Shown: positions 33,040 to 41,276 of the stretch, in pieces
Layout: the number at the start of each line of letters is the position of its first letter
Numbering within the stretch: position 1 is the stretch's first letter
DNA from: Mycobacterium szulgai
GTDB taxonomy: Bacteria > Actinomycetota > Actinomycetes > Mycobacteriales > Mycobacteriaceae
Assembly (NCBI RefSeq): GCF_002116635.1
Contig: NZ_LQPW01000144.1
Span: 1 to 64,000, forward strand
DNA length: 64,000 nucleotides
Direction: 5' to 3'
Notes under the pieces: generated by a model
The model's input: only the letters and a program-made list of their open reading frames with translations
Told to the model about the DNA's origin: nothing
Databases searched by the model: none
Program-made: the position numbers and the translations under genes

Positions 33040-33480
33040 CTACTTCGTGATCGCGATGCGCTGCGCCTGTGTTCCGGCGTAGACACCCGATACTCGGACG
33101 GTCAGCACGCCGGCGTCGTAGGAAGCCGAGACGGCCTCACTGGTGACGTGCGCGGGCAACTGGAAGGACCGCCGGAACGAGCCGTAGCGGATTTCCCGCA
33201 GAGTGCGCCCGTCTTCGTCTTCCGCGTGCTCGTCGCGGTGTTCGCCGTGGATAACCAAACGGCCCCGATCCACCTCGACATTGACGTCTTTCTCGACGTC
33301 GACGCCCGGCAATTCCAAGCGGACCACCGCGTCGTCACCATCTTTGATGACCTCCGCGGCAGGATTGAAGCCACTGGTCACGGGCTTGTTCCAGTCCGCT
33401 CTGGCGGCCGGGCCGAAGAAGTCGCGGATCCACCGATCGGTGTCCCAGGCCGGACGCGACCACAAGGCGAGATTACTCAT
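33040..33480 (-). CDS. hsp: Small heat-shock protein (Hsp20/alpha-crystallin)
   Basis: A 146-residue small heat-shock chaperone, ortholog of H37Rv Rv0251c (Hsp, also called Acr2, 159 residues). The alpha-crystallin domain runs from about residue 40 (AAEVIKDGDDAVVRLELPGV) to the A-x-x-x-x-G-V-L signature (ASYDAGVLTVRV). It forms oligomers that hold unfolded proteins after heat or oxidative stress. ATG at 33480 is preceded by AAGGAGTTATCC, a good ribosome-binding site. Upstream, a GGAAC and GTT pair with ECF-sigma spacing suggests stress-sigma control (SigH/SigE type). Confidence 0.93.
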   Translation of the reverse strand: MSNLALWSRPAWDTDRWIRDFFGPAARADWNKPVTSGFNPAAEVIKDGDDAVVRLELPGVDVEKDVNVEVDRGRLVIHGEHRDEHAEDEDGRTLREIRYGSFRRSFQLPAHVTSEAVSASYDAGVLTVRVSGVYAGTQAQRIAITK

Positions 33481-33547
33481 GGATAACTCCTTACGTTTGG
33501 TTGTGAGTTAGCTGTGTCCGGCGCTGAGCCGGCTGGCTACTAGATCA

Positions 33548-33574
33548 AACATGAGTCGACCACACTAAAGTTCC
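33548..33574 (-). promoter_or_regulatory. Candidate ECF-sigma (SigH/SigE-like) promoter of hsp
   Basis: On the minus strand GGAAC (33574-33570) and GTT (33550-33548) are separated by 19 bases, close to the GGAAY...GTT pattern of mycobacterial SigH/SigE promoters. It ends 68 bases before the hsp start codon. In M. tuberculosis the hsp/acr2 gene is known to respond to stress sigma factors, which supports the reading. Confidence 0.5.
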
Positions 33575-33582
33575 ACCTGGGT

Positions 33583-33599
33583 GTTCGCCCGCGGCGAAC
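33583..33599. promoter_or_regulatory. Inverted repeat between hsp and nirB
   Basis: GTTCGCC (33583-33589) and GGCGAAC (33593-33599) flank CGC. It sits in the 216-base gap that holds both the hsp and the nirB promoters, about 98 bases before nirB. It could be an operator for either gene. I found no convincing GlnR box (GTnAC-n6-GnAAC) in the gap. Confidence 0.35.
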
Positions 33600-33696
33600 G
33601 CAGTCACACAGAGGATTCACAGGAGGTGAGGAGGTCGTCATCCGCCCGTCACATAAGGCGATTTTCCGGTAATTTGCCGCCCTTAACCTTCAATCC

Positions 33697-36252
33697 ATGT
33701 CTTCAGCCGGAACTACGCGCGCGCGTGGTGACTCCCGTCACGTCATCGTGGTCGGGCACGGCATGGTGGGCCACCGGTTCGTGGAGGCGCTGCGCGCCCG
33801 TGACACCAGCGGCTCCTGGCAGATCACCGTGCTGGCCGAGGAGGCCGACGCCGCCTACGACCGTGTGGGACTGACGTCCTACACCGAAAGCTGGGATCGC
33901 GGACTGCTGGCGCTGCCCGGTAACGATTACGCCGGTGACGGGCTGGTTCGGCTGCTGCTGAACACGCGGGTCACCGAAATCAACCGCGCGACAAAGACGG
34001 TGGTAACCGACGATGGCGTACGTCACAGCTACGACGCACTGGTCCTGGCCACCGGTTCCTACGCCTTCGTCCCGCCGGTGCCCGGTCACGACCTGCCTGC
34101 CTGCCACGTCTACCGCACCCTGGACGACCTCGACGCCATCAAGGCCGGCGCCCAGCGCACGGCGGCGGCCGGCGACAACGGTGCCGGTGTGGTCATCGGC
34201 GGTGGTCTGCTGGGCCTCGAGGCCGCCAATGCACTGCGTCAGTTCGGATTGCAGACGCACGTCATCGAGATGATGCCGCGCCTGATGGCACAACAGATCG
34301 ACGAGGCCGGTGGCGCCTTGCTGGCGCGGATGATCACCGATCTCGGAATCGCCATCCACACCGGTGTCGGTACCAAATCGATTGAACCCATTGCGGGTTC
34401 GGAGTCCATGCGGCTGAGCCTGAGCGATGGTGACGTCATCGACGCCGGAGTGGTGATCTTCGCCGCCGGCATCCGTCCCCGCGACGAACTGGCGCGGGCG
34501 GCCGGCCTGGCGATCGCCGAACGCGGCGGCGTACTCACCGACTTATCCTGCCGGACAAGCGATCCCGACATTTATGCGGTCGGTGAGGTAGCCGCTATCG
34601 AGGGGGTGTGCTACGGCCTGGTCGGCCCCGGCTACACCAGCGCCGAGGTGGTGGCCGACCGGTTGCTGGACGGCGCCGCGGAATTCCCGGAAGCCGACCT
34701 GTCGACCAAGCTCAAGCTGCTCGGCGTAGACGTCGCCAGCTTCGGCGATGCGATGGGCATAACCGAGAACTGCCTCGAGGTCGCCGTCAACGACGCGGTG
34801 AATCGCACCTACGCCAAACTGGTTCTCTCCGATGACGCCAAGACCTTGCTCGGCGGCGTGCTGGTTGGCGACGCCTCCTCCTACGGGGTGCTGCGGCCCA
34901 TGGTCGGCAGTGAGTTGCCCGGGGATCCGCTGGCTTTGATCGCGCCGGCCGGGTCCGGCGACGGCGCCGGCGCATTGGGCATTGGGGCACTACCGGACTC
35001 GGCACAGATCTGCTCCTGCAACAACGTCACCAAGGGCGATCTGAAGTGTGCGATCGCCGACGGGTGCGCCGATGTTCCGTCCCTGAAGTCCTGCACCTCA
35101 GCCGGCACCTCGTGCGGATCGTGCGTGCCGCTGCTCAAGCAGCTGCTGGAAGCCGAAGGCGTGGAACAGTCCAAGGCGCTGTGCGAGCACTTCAGCCAGT
35201 CGCGGGCGGAATTGTTCGAGATCATCTCGGCTACCGAGATCCGGACGTTCTCCGGGCTGCTGGAGCGCTTCGGTCGCGGAAGTGGTTGCGACATCTGCAA
35301 ACCCGTGGTCGCCTCCATCCTGGCTTCCACCGGCTCCGACCACATTCTGGAGGGCGAGCAGGCCGCACTGCAGGACTCCAACGACCACTTCCTGGCGAAT
35401 ATCCAGAAGAACGGCAGCTACTCGATCGTGCCGCGGGTGCCCGGTGGCGACATCAAGCCCGAGCACCTGATTTTGATCGGCCAGATCGCGCAGGACTTCG
35501 GCCTTTACACCAAGATCACCGGCGGCCAGCGCATCGACATGTTCGGTGCCCGGGTGGACCAGCTGCCGCTGATCTGGAAGCGGCTGGTCGAGGGTGGCAT
35601 GGAATCCGGCCACGCCTATGGCAAGGCGTTGCGCACCGTCAAGAGCTGCGTGGGCAGCGACTGGTGCCGCTACGGCCAACAGGATTCGGTGCAGCTGGCC
35701 ATCGACCTTGAACTGCGCTACCGCGGACTGCGGGCGCCGCACAAGATCAAGCTGGGCGTCTCGGGCTGCGCGCGGGAGTGCGCCGAGGCGCGGGGCAAGG
35801 ACGTCGGCGTCATCGCCACCGAAAAGGGCTGGAACCTCTACGTCGGCGGCAACGGCGGCATGACCCCCAAGCATGCCCAGCTGCTGGCCAGCGACCTCGA
35901 CACCGAGACGCTGACTCGCTACGTCGACCGGTTCCTCATGTACTACATCCGCACCGCGGACCGGCTGCAGCGCACAGCGCCGTGGGTGGAATCGCTTGGG
36001 CTCGACCACGTCCGCGAGGTCGTGTGCGACGACTCGCTGGGCCTGGCCGAGGAATTCGAGGCTGCGATGGAGCGCCACGTGGCCAACTACCAGTGCGAAT
36101 GGAAGGGCGTGCTGGAGGATCCGGACAAGCTGTCGCGGTTCGTCTCATTCGTCAACGCCCCAGAGGCGGTCGATTCGACAGTGACATTCACCGAACGTGC
36201 CGGGCGCAAAGTACCTGTGCCCATTGGTATTCCCCGCGTTAGATCGAACTAG
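33697..36252 (+). CDS. nirB: Assimilatory NAD(P)H nitrite reductase, large subunit
   Basis: An 851-residue NirB (H37Rv Rv0252, 853). The N-terminus is an FAD/NAD pyridine-nucleotide reductase (HVIVVGHGMVGHRFVEAL; VVIGGGLLGLEAANALRQ). The middle holds a BFD-like [2Fe-2S] domain (ICSCNNVTKGDLKCAI ... CTSAGTSCGSC). The C-terminal half is the siroheme/[4Fe-4S] catalytic domain with C651-x5-C657 and C691-x3-C695 (GCAREC). It reduces nitrite to ammonia with six electrons. ATG at 33697 has no clear Shine-Dalgarno. nirD follows 9 bases later. In this genome, unlike H37Rv, cobU, cobQ1 and PPE2 do not separate nirBD from the nitrogen regulator genes. Confidence 0.96.
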   Translation: MSSAGTTRARGDSRHVIVVGHGMVGHRFVEALRARDTSGSWQITVLAEEADAAYDRVGLTSYTESWDRGLLALPGNDYAGDGLVRLLLNTRVTEINRATKTVVTDDGVRHSYDALVLATGSYAFVPPVPGHDLPACHVYRTLDDLDAIKAGAQRTAAAGDNGAGVVIGGGLLGLEAANALRQFGLQTHVIEMMPRLMAQQIDEAGGALLARMITDLGIAIHTGVGTKSIEPIAGSESMRLSLSDGDVIDAGVVIFAAGIRPRDELARAAGLAIAERGGVLTDLSCRTSDPDIYAVGEVAAIEGVCYGLVGPGYTSAEVVADRLLDGAAEFPEADLSTKLKLLGVDVASFGDAMGITENCLEVAVNDAVNRTYAKLVLSDDAKTLLGGVLVGDASSYGVLRPMVGSELPGDPLALIAPAGSGDGAGALGIGALPDSAQICSCNNVTKGDLKCAIADGCADVPSLKSCTSAGTSCGSCVPLLKQLLEAEGVEQSKALCEHFSQSRAELFEIISATEIRTFSGLLERFGRGSGCDICKPVVASILASTGSDHILEGEQAALQDSNDHFLANIQKNGSYSIVPRVPGGDIKPEHLILIGQIAQDFGLYTKITGGQRIDMFGARVDQLPLIWKRLVEGGMESGHAYGKALRTVKSCVGSDWCRYGQQDSVQLAIDLELRYRGLRAPHKIKLGVSGCARECAEARGKDVGVIATEKGWNLYVGGNGGMTPKHAQLLASDLDTETLTRYVDRFLMYYIRTADRLQRTAPWVESLGLDHVREVVCDDSLGLAEEFEAAMERHVANYQCEWKGVLEDPDKLSRFVSFVNAPEAVDSTVTFTERAGRKVPVPIGIPRVRSN

Positions 36253-36261
36253 GGAGGAATC

Positions 36262-36618
36262 ATGACGCTTCTCAACGACATTCAGGTGTGGACCACCGCC
36301 TGCGACTACAACCACCTCATTCCCGGGCGCGGCGTGGGCGTGCTACTCGACGACGGCAGCCAGGCGGCACTGTTCCGGCTGGACGACGGCACGGTGCGTG
36401 CGGTCGGAAACGTCGACCCGTTCTCCGGTGCGGCCGTGCTGTCCCGCGGGATCGTCGGCGACCGCGCTGGGCGCGCGACAGTCCAATCCCCGATCCTGAA
36501 GCAGGCTTTCGCACTGGACGACGGCTCCTGCCTTGACGATCCGCGGGTCTCGGTGCCGGTCTACCCGGCGCGGGTCACACCGGAGGGCTATATCCAGGTT
36601 GCCCGGATGGCCGCCTGA
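36262..36618 (+). CDS. nirD: Nitrite reductase small subunit
   Basis: A 118-residue NirD (H37Rv Rv0253) with a Rieske-like beta fold that lacks cluster ligands, as usual for NirD: LIPGRGVGVLLDDGSQAALF, then VRAVGNVDPFSGAAVLSRGI and YPARVTPEGYIQVA. It pairs with NirB for full activity. ATG at 36262 stands 9 bases after the nirB stop behind the strong site AGGGAGGAATC, so the two form an operon. It converges on the next gene with a 22-base gap. Confidence 0.95.
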   Translation: MTLLNDIQVWTTACDYNHLIPGRGVGVLLDDGSQAALFRLDDGTVRAVGNVDPFSGAAVLSRGIVGDRAGRATVQSPILKQAFALDDGSCLDDPRVSVPVYPARVTPEGYIQVARMAA

Positions 36619-36640
36619 GCCCGACTGGCTTGATTGCGGG

Positions 36641-37090
36641 TTAGTCGATTTTTCCGACTAGGTAGCGCTGCATCGTCGGGCCAATGGCGTCGACGAGCGC
36701 GTCTACCGACATCGAATGCAACGGTTCTGAGCGCACGCCGTAACGCATGATGCCCAAGCCGACCAGCTGAGACGCGCACAACGATGCCCGGACGGCGACC
36801 TTGTCCGCCCCAAGCATCTTCAGCAGCGGGTTGAAGACCGGCCCGATGAACATCGACTGCACGATTTCTGCGGTCTTGGCCAATCCTGTGGAAGCAACGG
36901 CACTGGCCGCAAAGGGGCCGCCCCCGGCCGCATCCCAGGTGGTGATCAGCACGTACAGCGTTCGGCGGCCAACCTGGTTAACGCTCCCGGTAAAGATGCG
37001 GTCGATGAACTCCGGTGTGCTGAATGGCAAACGCAGCATTTTCGCCACGTCATCGAGCAGTCCACGCGAGGGCTCTTGCTGACGGGCCAT
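36641..37090 (-). CDS. Rv0258c-like protein resembling a TetR C-terminal domain
   Basis: A 149-residue protein, matching H37Rv Rv0258c in place and approximate size (about 151). It begins MARQQEPSRGLLDDVAKMLR and ends DAIGPTMQRYLVGKID; the helical layout (TLYVLITTWDAAGG, MLGADKVAVRASLCASQLVG, VDALVDAIGPTMQRYL) is that of the ligand/dimer domain of TetR repressors, but there is no helix-turn-helix in front. The 31 bases upstream do not encode one either. It may be a truncated regulator that became a dimerisation partner, or simply a decayed gene that has been retained. Located between nirD and the CbiX-like gene, so a role in nitrite control is possible. Confidence 0.78.
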   Translation of the reverse strand: MARQQEPSRGLLDDVAKMLRLPFSTPEFIDRIFTGSVNQVGRRTLYVLITTWDAAGGGPFAASAVASTGLAKTAEIVQSMFIGPVFNPLLKMLGADKVAVRASLCASQLVGLGIMRYGVRSEPLHSMSVDALVDAIGPTMQRYLVGKID

Positions 37091-37121
37091 GATGCCAGGA
37101 TCACCCGGATGCCAGCAAAGA

Positions 37122-37886
37122 TCAAGCGCCGCTGGTACCGGCGTGCCTAGTCAGCAAAGCTTTGTGCTCCATGCAATTCGACAGATGTAGTACGCTTCGG
37201 CCGCCCGTCCGGCGCGGTACGGCCCGGCGGAATCGGTTGGCAACCAGCCGCGCCAGCCCCGGGTCGGCGCCCAGCGGTTCGGTGACCAGATCAGCGCCGC
37301 AGCCGGCCAGCCGCTCTTGAAACAACCCGTCGGCAAGCAGATAAGACGCAACCACGACGCGACGCGCACCGCGGCGCCGGGCGGCGGCCACCGCCTGATA
37401 GATATCCGGCTCCCCGGTGGCCGCGAATCCGAGGTCGACTCGGGACCCGATCAGCGCGGATAGCAGGGTCGCGGTGTGGCACAGGTCGGCCTGCGCCCGC
37501 CGATCGGAGGTACCCGCGGCGCCAAGAATCACCGAATCACCGGACCGCCAGCCCGATTTCACCAATTGCTGAGCGACTATCCGCGCGATTTCCGGGCCCG
37601 GTCCCAAGGCTGCAGTGACAGTGACACTCGGATGCCTGCTGGCCACCACGTGCCCCGGTAGGTCCGCGCGGACGTGGTAGCCGCGAGACAGGAACGCCGG
37701 CACCACAATTGCCGGTTGCGCCGAATTGAGACCCGAAAGCAATTCGCCGGGCGTGGGTCCAAGCACGTCGACGAAAGCGACCTGCACGCTCTGGCCGACC
37801 AGCCGGCTCACCTGCTCGGCGAGATTCCCGATCATCGCGATGCCGGACGATCTGCGGGTGCCGTGTGCCGTCAGAATCAGACTCAT
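37122..37886 (-). CDS. CbiX/SirB-like sirohydrochlorin chelatase family protein
   Basis: A 254-residue protein (H37Rv Rv0259c) of the CbiX/chelatase superfamily. The metal-binding histidine lies in ILTAHGTR (His8), and two related halves can be read: VQVAFVDVLGPTPGELL ... VVPAFLSRGYHVRADLP in the first, VDLGFAATGEPDIYQAV ... VVVASYLLADGLFQERL in the second. It may insert iron into sirohydrochlorin to make siroheme, the NirB cofactor, which fits its position. The ATG at 37886 overlaps the stop of the upstream regulator gene by 4 bases (ATGA), so both are expressed together. Confidence 0.86.
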   Translation of the reverse strand: MSLILTAHGTRRSSGIAMIGNLAEQVSRLVGQSVQVAFVDVLGPTPGELLSGLNSAQPAIVVPAFLSRGYHVRADLPGHVVASRHPSVTVTAALGPGPEIARIVAQQLVKSGWRSGDSVILGAAGTSDRRAQADLCHTATLLSALIGSRVDLGFAATGEPDIYQAVAAARRRGARRVVVASYLLADGLFQERLAGCGADLVTEPLGADPGLARLVANRFRRAVPRRTGGRSVLHLSNCMEHKALLTRHAGTSGA

Positions 37887-39025
37887 AGGTCACGCCCGGA
37901 ATCGACCGCGAGCCGGTAGCCGCGCTTGACCACGGTTGCGACAATGTTCTTGTCGCCCAGGGCCGTTCGTAGTCTCAGCACTGCGGTGTCGACCGCGTGG
38001 GTGTCGTCGCCGTTGCCGGGCAAGATACCCAGCAGGTCATTGCGCGCTACCACGTCGCCGGGGCGCTGCGCCAGCGCGCGCAGAATTGCCATTCCCGAAC
38101 CCGACACCGTCTTGACGCAACCGTCTACCAGTACGCAGGTTCCGCGAATGTCGATCACATGACCGGCGGCCTTGACGCTGGTGGAGCCCAGCACGGGCAG
38201 TTCCTCGGCGATGTGCCGGGCCAAGGCGCCCAACCGCATTCGTTCCGGAGAGGACGTCGGGATGCCGCGCCGGATCAATGGGCGCGAGGTCACCGGACCG
38301 ACGCACATGGCGTGTACCGCGGTGCGCAGCGCTTCCACCAGTTGGTCCTCGATGTCCAATTCGCGGCCGCGTTCCAGTACCGCCGCAGCCGCGGGTGCCG
38401 AGGTGAAACTGACTGCGTCGAATTGCCGCCGGGCGATCCCGGTGACCAACTGATCGAACTCACCCCCCAACGGTGTCGGCTTCCAGCGGTACACCCGGAT
38501 GGGCGTCACTTCGGCCCCCGCCGAACGCAATTGGGTGAGGAATTCCGGAAAGGGATCCCACGCGTCGGCGGCGCCATGCAGCTGAATGGCGATATGCATG
38601 CCGGATACCCCCGAATCGAGCAGGTATTCCAGCACCTCCTGGGAGGATTCGGATTCCGGCGACCACTCCTCGCGTAGCCCGGCGGCACGCAGCGCCCCGG
38701 TGGCTTTGGGGCCGCGCGAGACGATGCGGCCCGCCGACAACGACTTGATGAGTTGGTTGGCCAGTCCCCACCCCTCGGCGGCGGCGACCCAGCCCCGAAA
38801 ACCGATGCCGGTGTGAGCGACCAATATGTCAGGCGGGTTAACGATTAATGCTTCGGTATTGCGTTGCAGCTCATCGTCATCCGGAAGCGCAATCATGCTG
38901 ATCGCGGGCGCACTGCAGACCTCAGCGCCTTGACGGCGCAGCAGTGCACAGAGCTCCTCGGCGCGGCGAGCTGACGTCACCGCGACCCGGTAGCCGGTCA
39001 GTGGCGCAGATTCGGGCTGGGCCAT
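37883..39025 (-). CDS. nnaR: NnaR-type regulator: HemD (uroporphyrinogen-III synthase) fold plus winged helix
   Basis: A 380-residue two-domain protein (H37Rv Rv0260c, 381). Residues about 10-270 have the HemD fold (VTSARRAEELCALLRRQGAE, VAHTGIGFRGWVAAAEGWG, CVGPVTSRPLIRRGI). Residues about 285-380 are an OmpR/PhoB-type winged helix (VLVDGCVKTVSGSGMAIL, RPGDVVARNDLLGIL, VDTAVLRLRTALGDK, KRGYRLAV). In M. smegmatis this protein, NnaR, works with GlnR to activate nitrate/nitrite assimilation genes, and its HemD domain probably senses a metabolite rather than making heme precursors. The position next to nirBD, a chelatase and narK3 fits. Confidence 0.88.
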   Translation of the reverse strand: MAQPESAPLTGYRVAVTSARRAEELCALLRRQGAEVCSAPAISMIALPDDDELQRNTEALIVNPPDILVAHTGIGFRGWVAAAEGWGLANQLIKSLSAGRIVSRGPKATGALRAAGLREEWSPESESSQEVLEYLLDSGVSGMHIAIQLHGAADAWDPFPEFLTQLRSAGAEVTPIRVYRWKPTPLGGEFDQLVTGIARRQFDAVSFTSAPAAAAVLERGRELDIEDQLVEALRTAVHAMCVGPVTSRPLIRRGIPTSSPERMRLGALARHIAEELPVLGSTSVKAAGHVIDIRGTCVLVDGCVKTVSGSGMAILRALAQRPGDVVARNDLLGILPGNGDDTHAVDTAVLRLRTALGDKNIVATVVKRGYRLAVDSGRDL

Positions 39026-39103
39026 ATGACGTTTGTATGCCTAAGAAATTTCCATTGCGTTACCGCGCAATTGCTGACGCATTGCTCTGTGCGGCGGTGT
39101 TAA

Positions 39104-40501
39104 TTACACCCCCACAGTGGCGCATTCAGCTTTCGTTTGCGGGACCGCGGCTGCCGAAGACGGCCTGCGCACGTACATGACCCAGGTGAGCAGGGCGGCA
39201 ATCACATAGGACGCCAAGAACATCCAATACGCCGACGTTTCCGTGCCGCTGCGCAGATACGACTCACGCAGCGCCAGATTGATTCCCACTCCGCCGAGCG
39301 CACCGACCGCCGCGCAGAAGCCGATCAGCGATCCCGACATGGCGCGTGACCAGTGCCGGCGTTCGGCGTCGCTGAGATTCAGCGCGCGGCTGCGGGCTTC
39401 GAAGACCGACGGAATCAGTTTGAACACAGACCCGTTGCCCATGCCGGCCAGAATGAAGAGCGCAATGAAGCCGACGACGGAACCCGCCAGCGTGATGGTG
39501 CTGGTGCTGACGTGATTGTCGTCCAGGGTGCTGATGCCGACCAGTAGCCCCGCGGCCGCGGTCATGCCGCCCAGGACCCAAAGCGTGACGCGGCTACCGC
39601 CGATACGGTCCGCCAGGCGTCCACCGTAGATCCGGGCCAGCGAACCCAATAGCGGTCCCACGAAGGCGATCTGGGCGGCATGCAGCGACGCGTGCTTGAT
39701 GCTTTCGCCGCCTTGCTCGAAGTGGACCTGCAACACCTCACCGAAGGCGAATGCGAACCCGATCCAGGAACCGAAGGTGCAGATGTACAGCAGCGAAATC
39801 ACCCAGGTGTGCCGCACGAACAGAATCGAACGCATGGTGTTGGCTTCGATGCCGTGATCCAGGTTGTCCATGAACAGCGCAGCGGCTATGCCGACGAGCG
39901 CCAGTGCCACCAGGTAGACGGCGCAGACCCAGTACGGCGCTTCATGTCCGGCGGTGGCAAGCACCAGCAGGCCGACGAGTTGGATCACGGCCACCCCGAG
40001 GTTGCCGCCTCCGGCGTTAAGGGCCAGCGCCCAGCCCTTGAGCCGCTGCGGGTAGAACGCGTTGACGTTGGCCAGCGACGCCGCGTAGTTGCCGCCGCCC
40101 AGGCCGGTAAGCGCGGCACACACCACGTAAGGCCACAGCGGCAGTCCGGGGTTGGCCAGCAGCACGATGGTGCCGACGGTGGGGATGAGCAATACGAACG
40201 CGGAGAAGGCCGTCCAGTTGCGGCCGCCGAACTTGGCGATGCCCAAGGTGTAGGGGATCCGCACGCAGCCGCCGACGAACGTGGCGACGGCACCCAGCAG
40301 TAGCTTGTCGCCGGCGGTGAAGCCGTATACGGATGCCGGCATGAACAGTGTCATCACCGACCACAGCGACCAGATGGAGAACGCCACATGGTCACCGGCC
40401 ACCGTGCACAGCAGGTTGCGCCGGGCGATTTTGTCGTTGCCAGCCTCCCAGGCCGCGCTGTCTTCGGGATTCCACTCCGCGATGCGATGGTTGCGGCCCA
40501 T
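39104..40501 (-). CDS. narK3: Nitrate/nitrite transporter NarK3
   Basis: A 465-residue major facilitator (H37Rv Rv0261c, 469). Twelve membrane helices can be followed, with the NarK/NNP signatures AGMGNGSVFKLIPSVFEARS in the second half and ALTGLGGGNYAASLANVNAF in the first. It probably imports nitrate or exports nitrite, feeding NirBD. The ATG at 40501 is the annotated start; upstream lies the narK3 promoter region, which carries a CCGGCCA/TGGCCGG hairpin. It is separate from the NnaR operon, with 78 bases between them. Confidence 0.93.
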   Translation of the reverse strand: MGRNHRIAEWNPEDSAAWEAGNDKIARRNLLCTVAGDHVAFSIWSLWSVMTLFMPASVYGFTAGDKLLLGAVATFVGGCVRIPYTLGIAKFGGRNWTAFSAFVLLIPTVGTIVLLANPGLPLWPYVVCAALTGLGGGNYAASLANVNAFYPQRLKGWALALNAGGGNLGVAVIQLVGLLVLATAGHEAPYWVCAVYLVALALVGIAAALFMDNLDHGIEANTMRSILFVRHTWVISLLYICTFGSWIGFAFAFGEVLQVHFEQGGESIKHASLHAAQIAFVGPLLGSLARIYGGRLADRIGGSRVTLWVLGGMTAAAGLLVGISTLDDNHVSTSTITLAGSVVGFIALFILAGMGNGSVFKLIPSVFEARSRALNLSDAERRHWSRAMSGSLIGFCAAVGALGGVGINLALRESYLRSGTETSAYWMFLASYVIAALLTWVMYVRRPSSAAAVPQTKAECATVGV

Positions 40502-40563
40502 AGGGGTATTCGCCTTTCGTGGACGTTGCTGGTGGACTTAGTTGTGTCCGAACCGATGTGACG

Positions 40564-40583
40564 CCGGCCACTATGCTGGCCGG
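40564..40583. terminator. Hairpin between aac(2') and narK3
   Basis: CCGGCCA (40564-40570) pairs with TGGCCGG (40577-40583) around CTATGC in the 208-base gap between the end of aac(2') and the narK3 start, both on the minus strand. No U-tract follows. It may end the aac transcript. The rest of the gap (40502-40709) shows nothing else recognisable. Confidence 0.4.
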
Positions 40584-40709
40584 GCAGACACCAAACGCTG
40601 AACAGACCTCCCCGCTCGATTGATGCTCACACCCATGGTGGAAGACCGTCAACTCAATCGGGCCGATATCGGCTGAAAGTTGAATCAGAGTTGTCTGTTA
40701 GCTGGCTGA

Positions 40710-41255
40710 TTACCAGACGTCGCCGGCACGCCAATCGCACATCAGCTCAGCCGAGGTATCCAGTTCGATGTCGACCGGCAGCACGAACACCGTGCCGTCA
40801 TCGTCGGGCGTGCGTATTGGTCCGGTCGGCGCCAGCACCGAGGTCGGGCCGAGCCAGGGCAGCCACCCGCGCGAGGCGTACAGCCGCCGCGCGCGGTCCG
40901 ACGAACTCAGGGCACCCAGCTGGTAGGCCCCGCGCATCACTTGCTCGACGCCGTCCAGCAGCGCCCGCACCAGCCCCTGGCCGCGCCAATCTTCGCGCAC
41001 CGCAACGCCTTCCACGTAACCGCAGCGAAGCGCGTTGCCGCGATAGATCAGCCGGCGTTGCACCACCGCAGCATGCGCGATGATCGCGCCGTGGTGCCAG
41101 ATCACGGCATGCATGCCGCCCAGCGTGTGTTCCCAGTCCGTATCGGCGAAATCACCGGCGAAGGCCTCGACGACCATTTCATGAATCCGCTGCCGCGTCT
41201 CGTTGTCGAGATCGGCGGTATGGACCAGGCGAGCCGTGTGTACCTGGGCGTGCAC
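40710..41255 (-). CDS. aac(2'): Aminoglycoside 2'-N-acetyltransferase AAC(2')
   Basis: A 181-residue GNAT acetyltransferase, near-identical in reading to H37Rv AAC(2')-Ic (Rv0262c, 181 residues). The acetyl-CoA loop is VREDWRGQGLVRALL; the substrate side includes DTDWEHTLGGMHAVIWHHG and LGALSSSDRARRLY, and the C-terminus is AELMCDWRAGDVW. It can acetylate the 2' amino group of aminoglycosides, but this chromosomal gene is widespread in mycobacteria and its physiological role may involve other amines. The start is GTG at 41255. It follows the pxpC gene by 21 bases on the same strand. Confidence 0.95.
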   Translation of the reverse strand: MHAQVHTARLVHTADLDNETRQRIHEMVVEAFAGDFADTDWEHTLGGMHAVIWHHGAIIAHAAVVQRRLIYRGNALRCGYVEGVAVREDWRGQGLVRALLDGVEQVMRGAYQLGALSSSDRARRLYASRGWLPWLGPTSVLAPTGPIRTPDDDGTVFVLPVDIELDTSAELMCDWRAGDVW

Positions 41256-41276
41256 GGTTTCGTGTCTACCAGGAAG

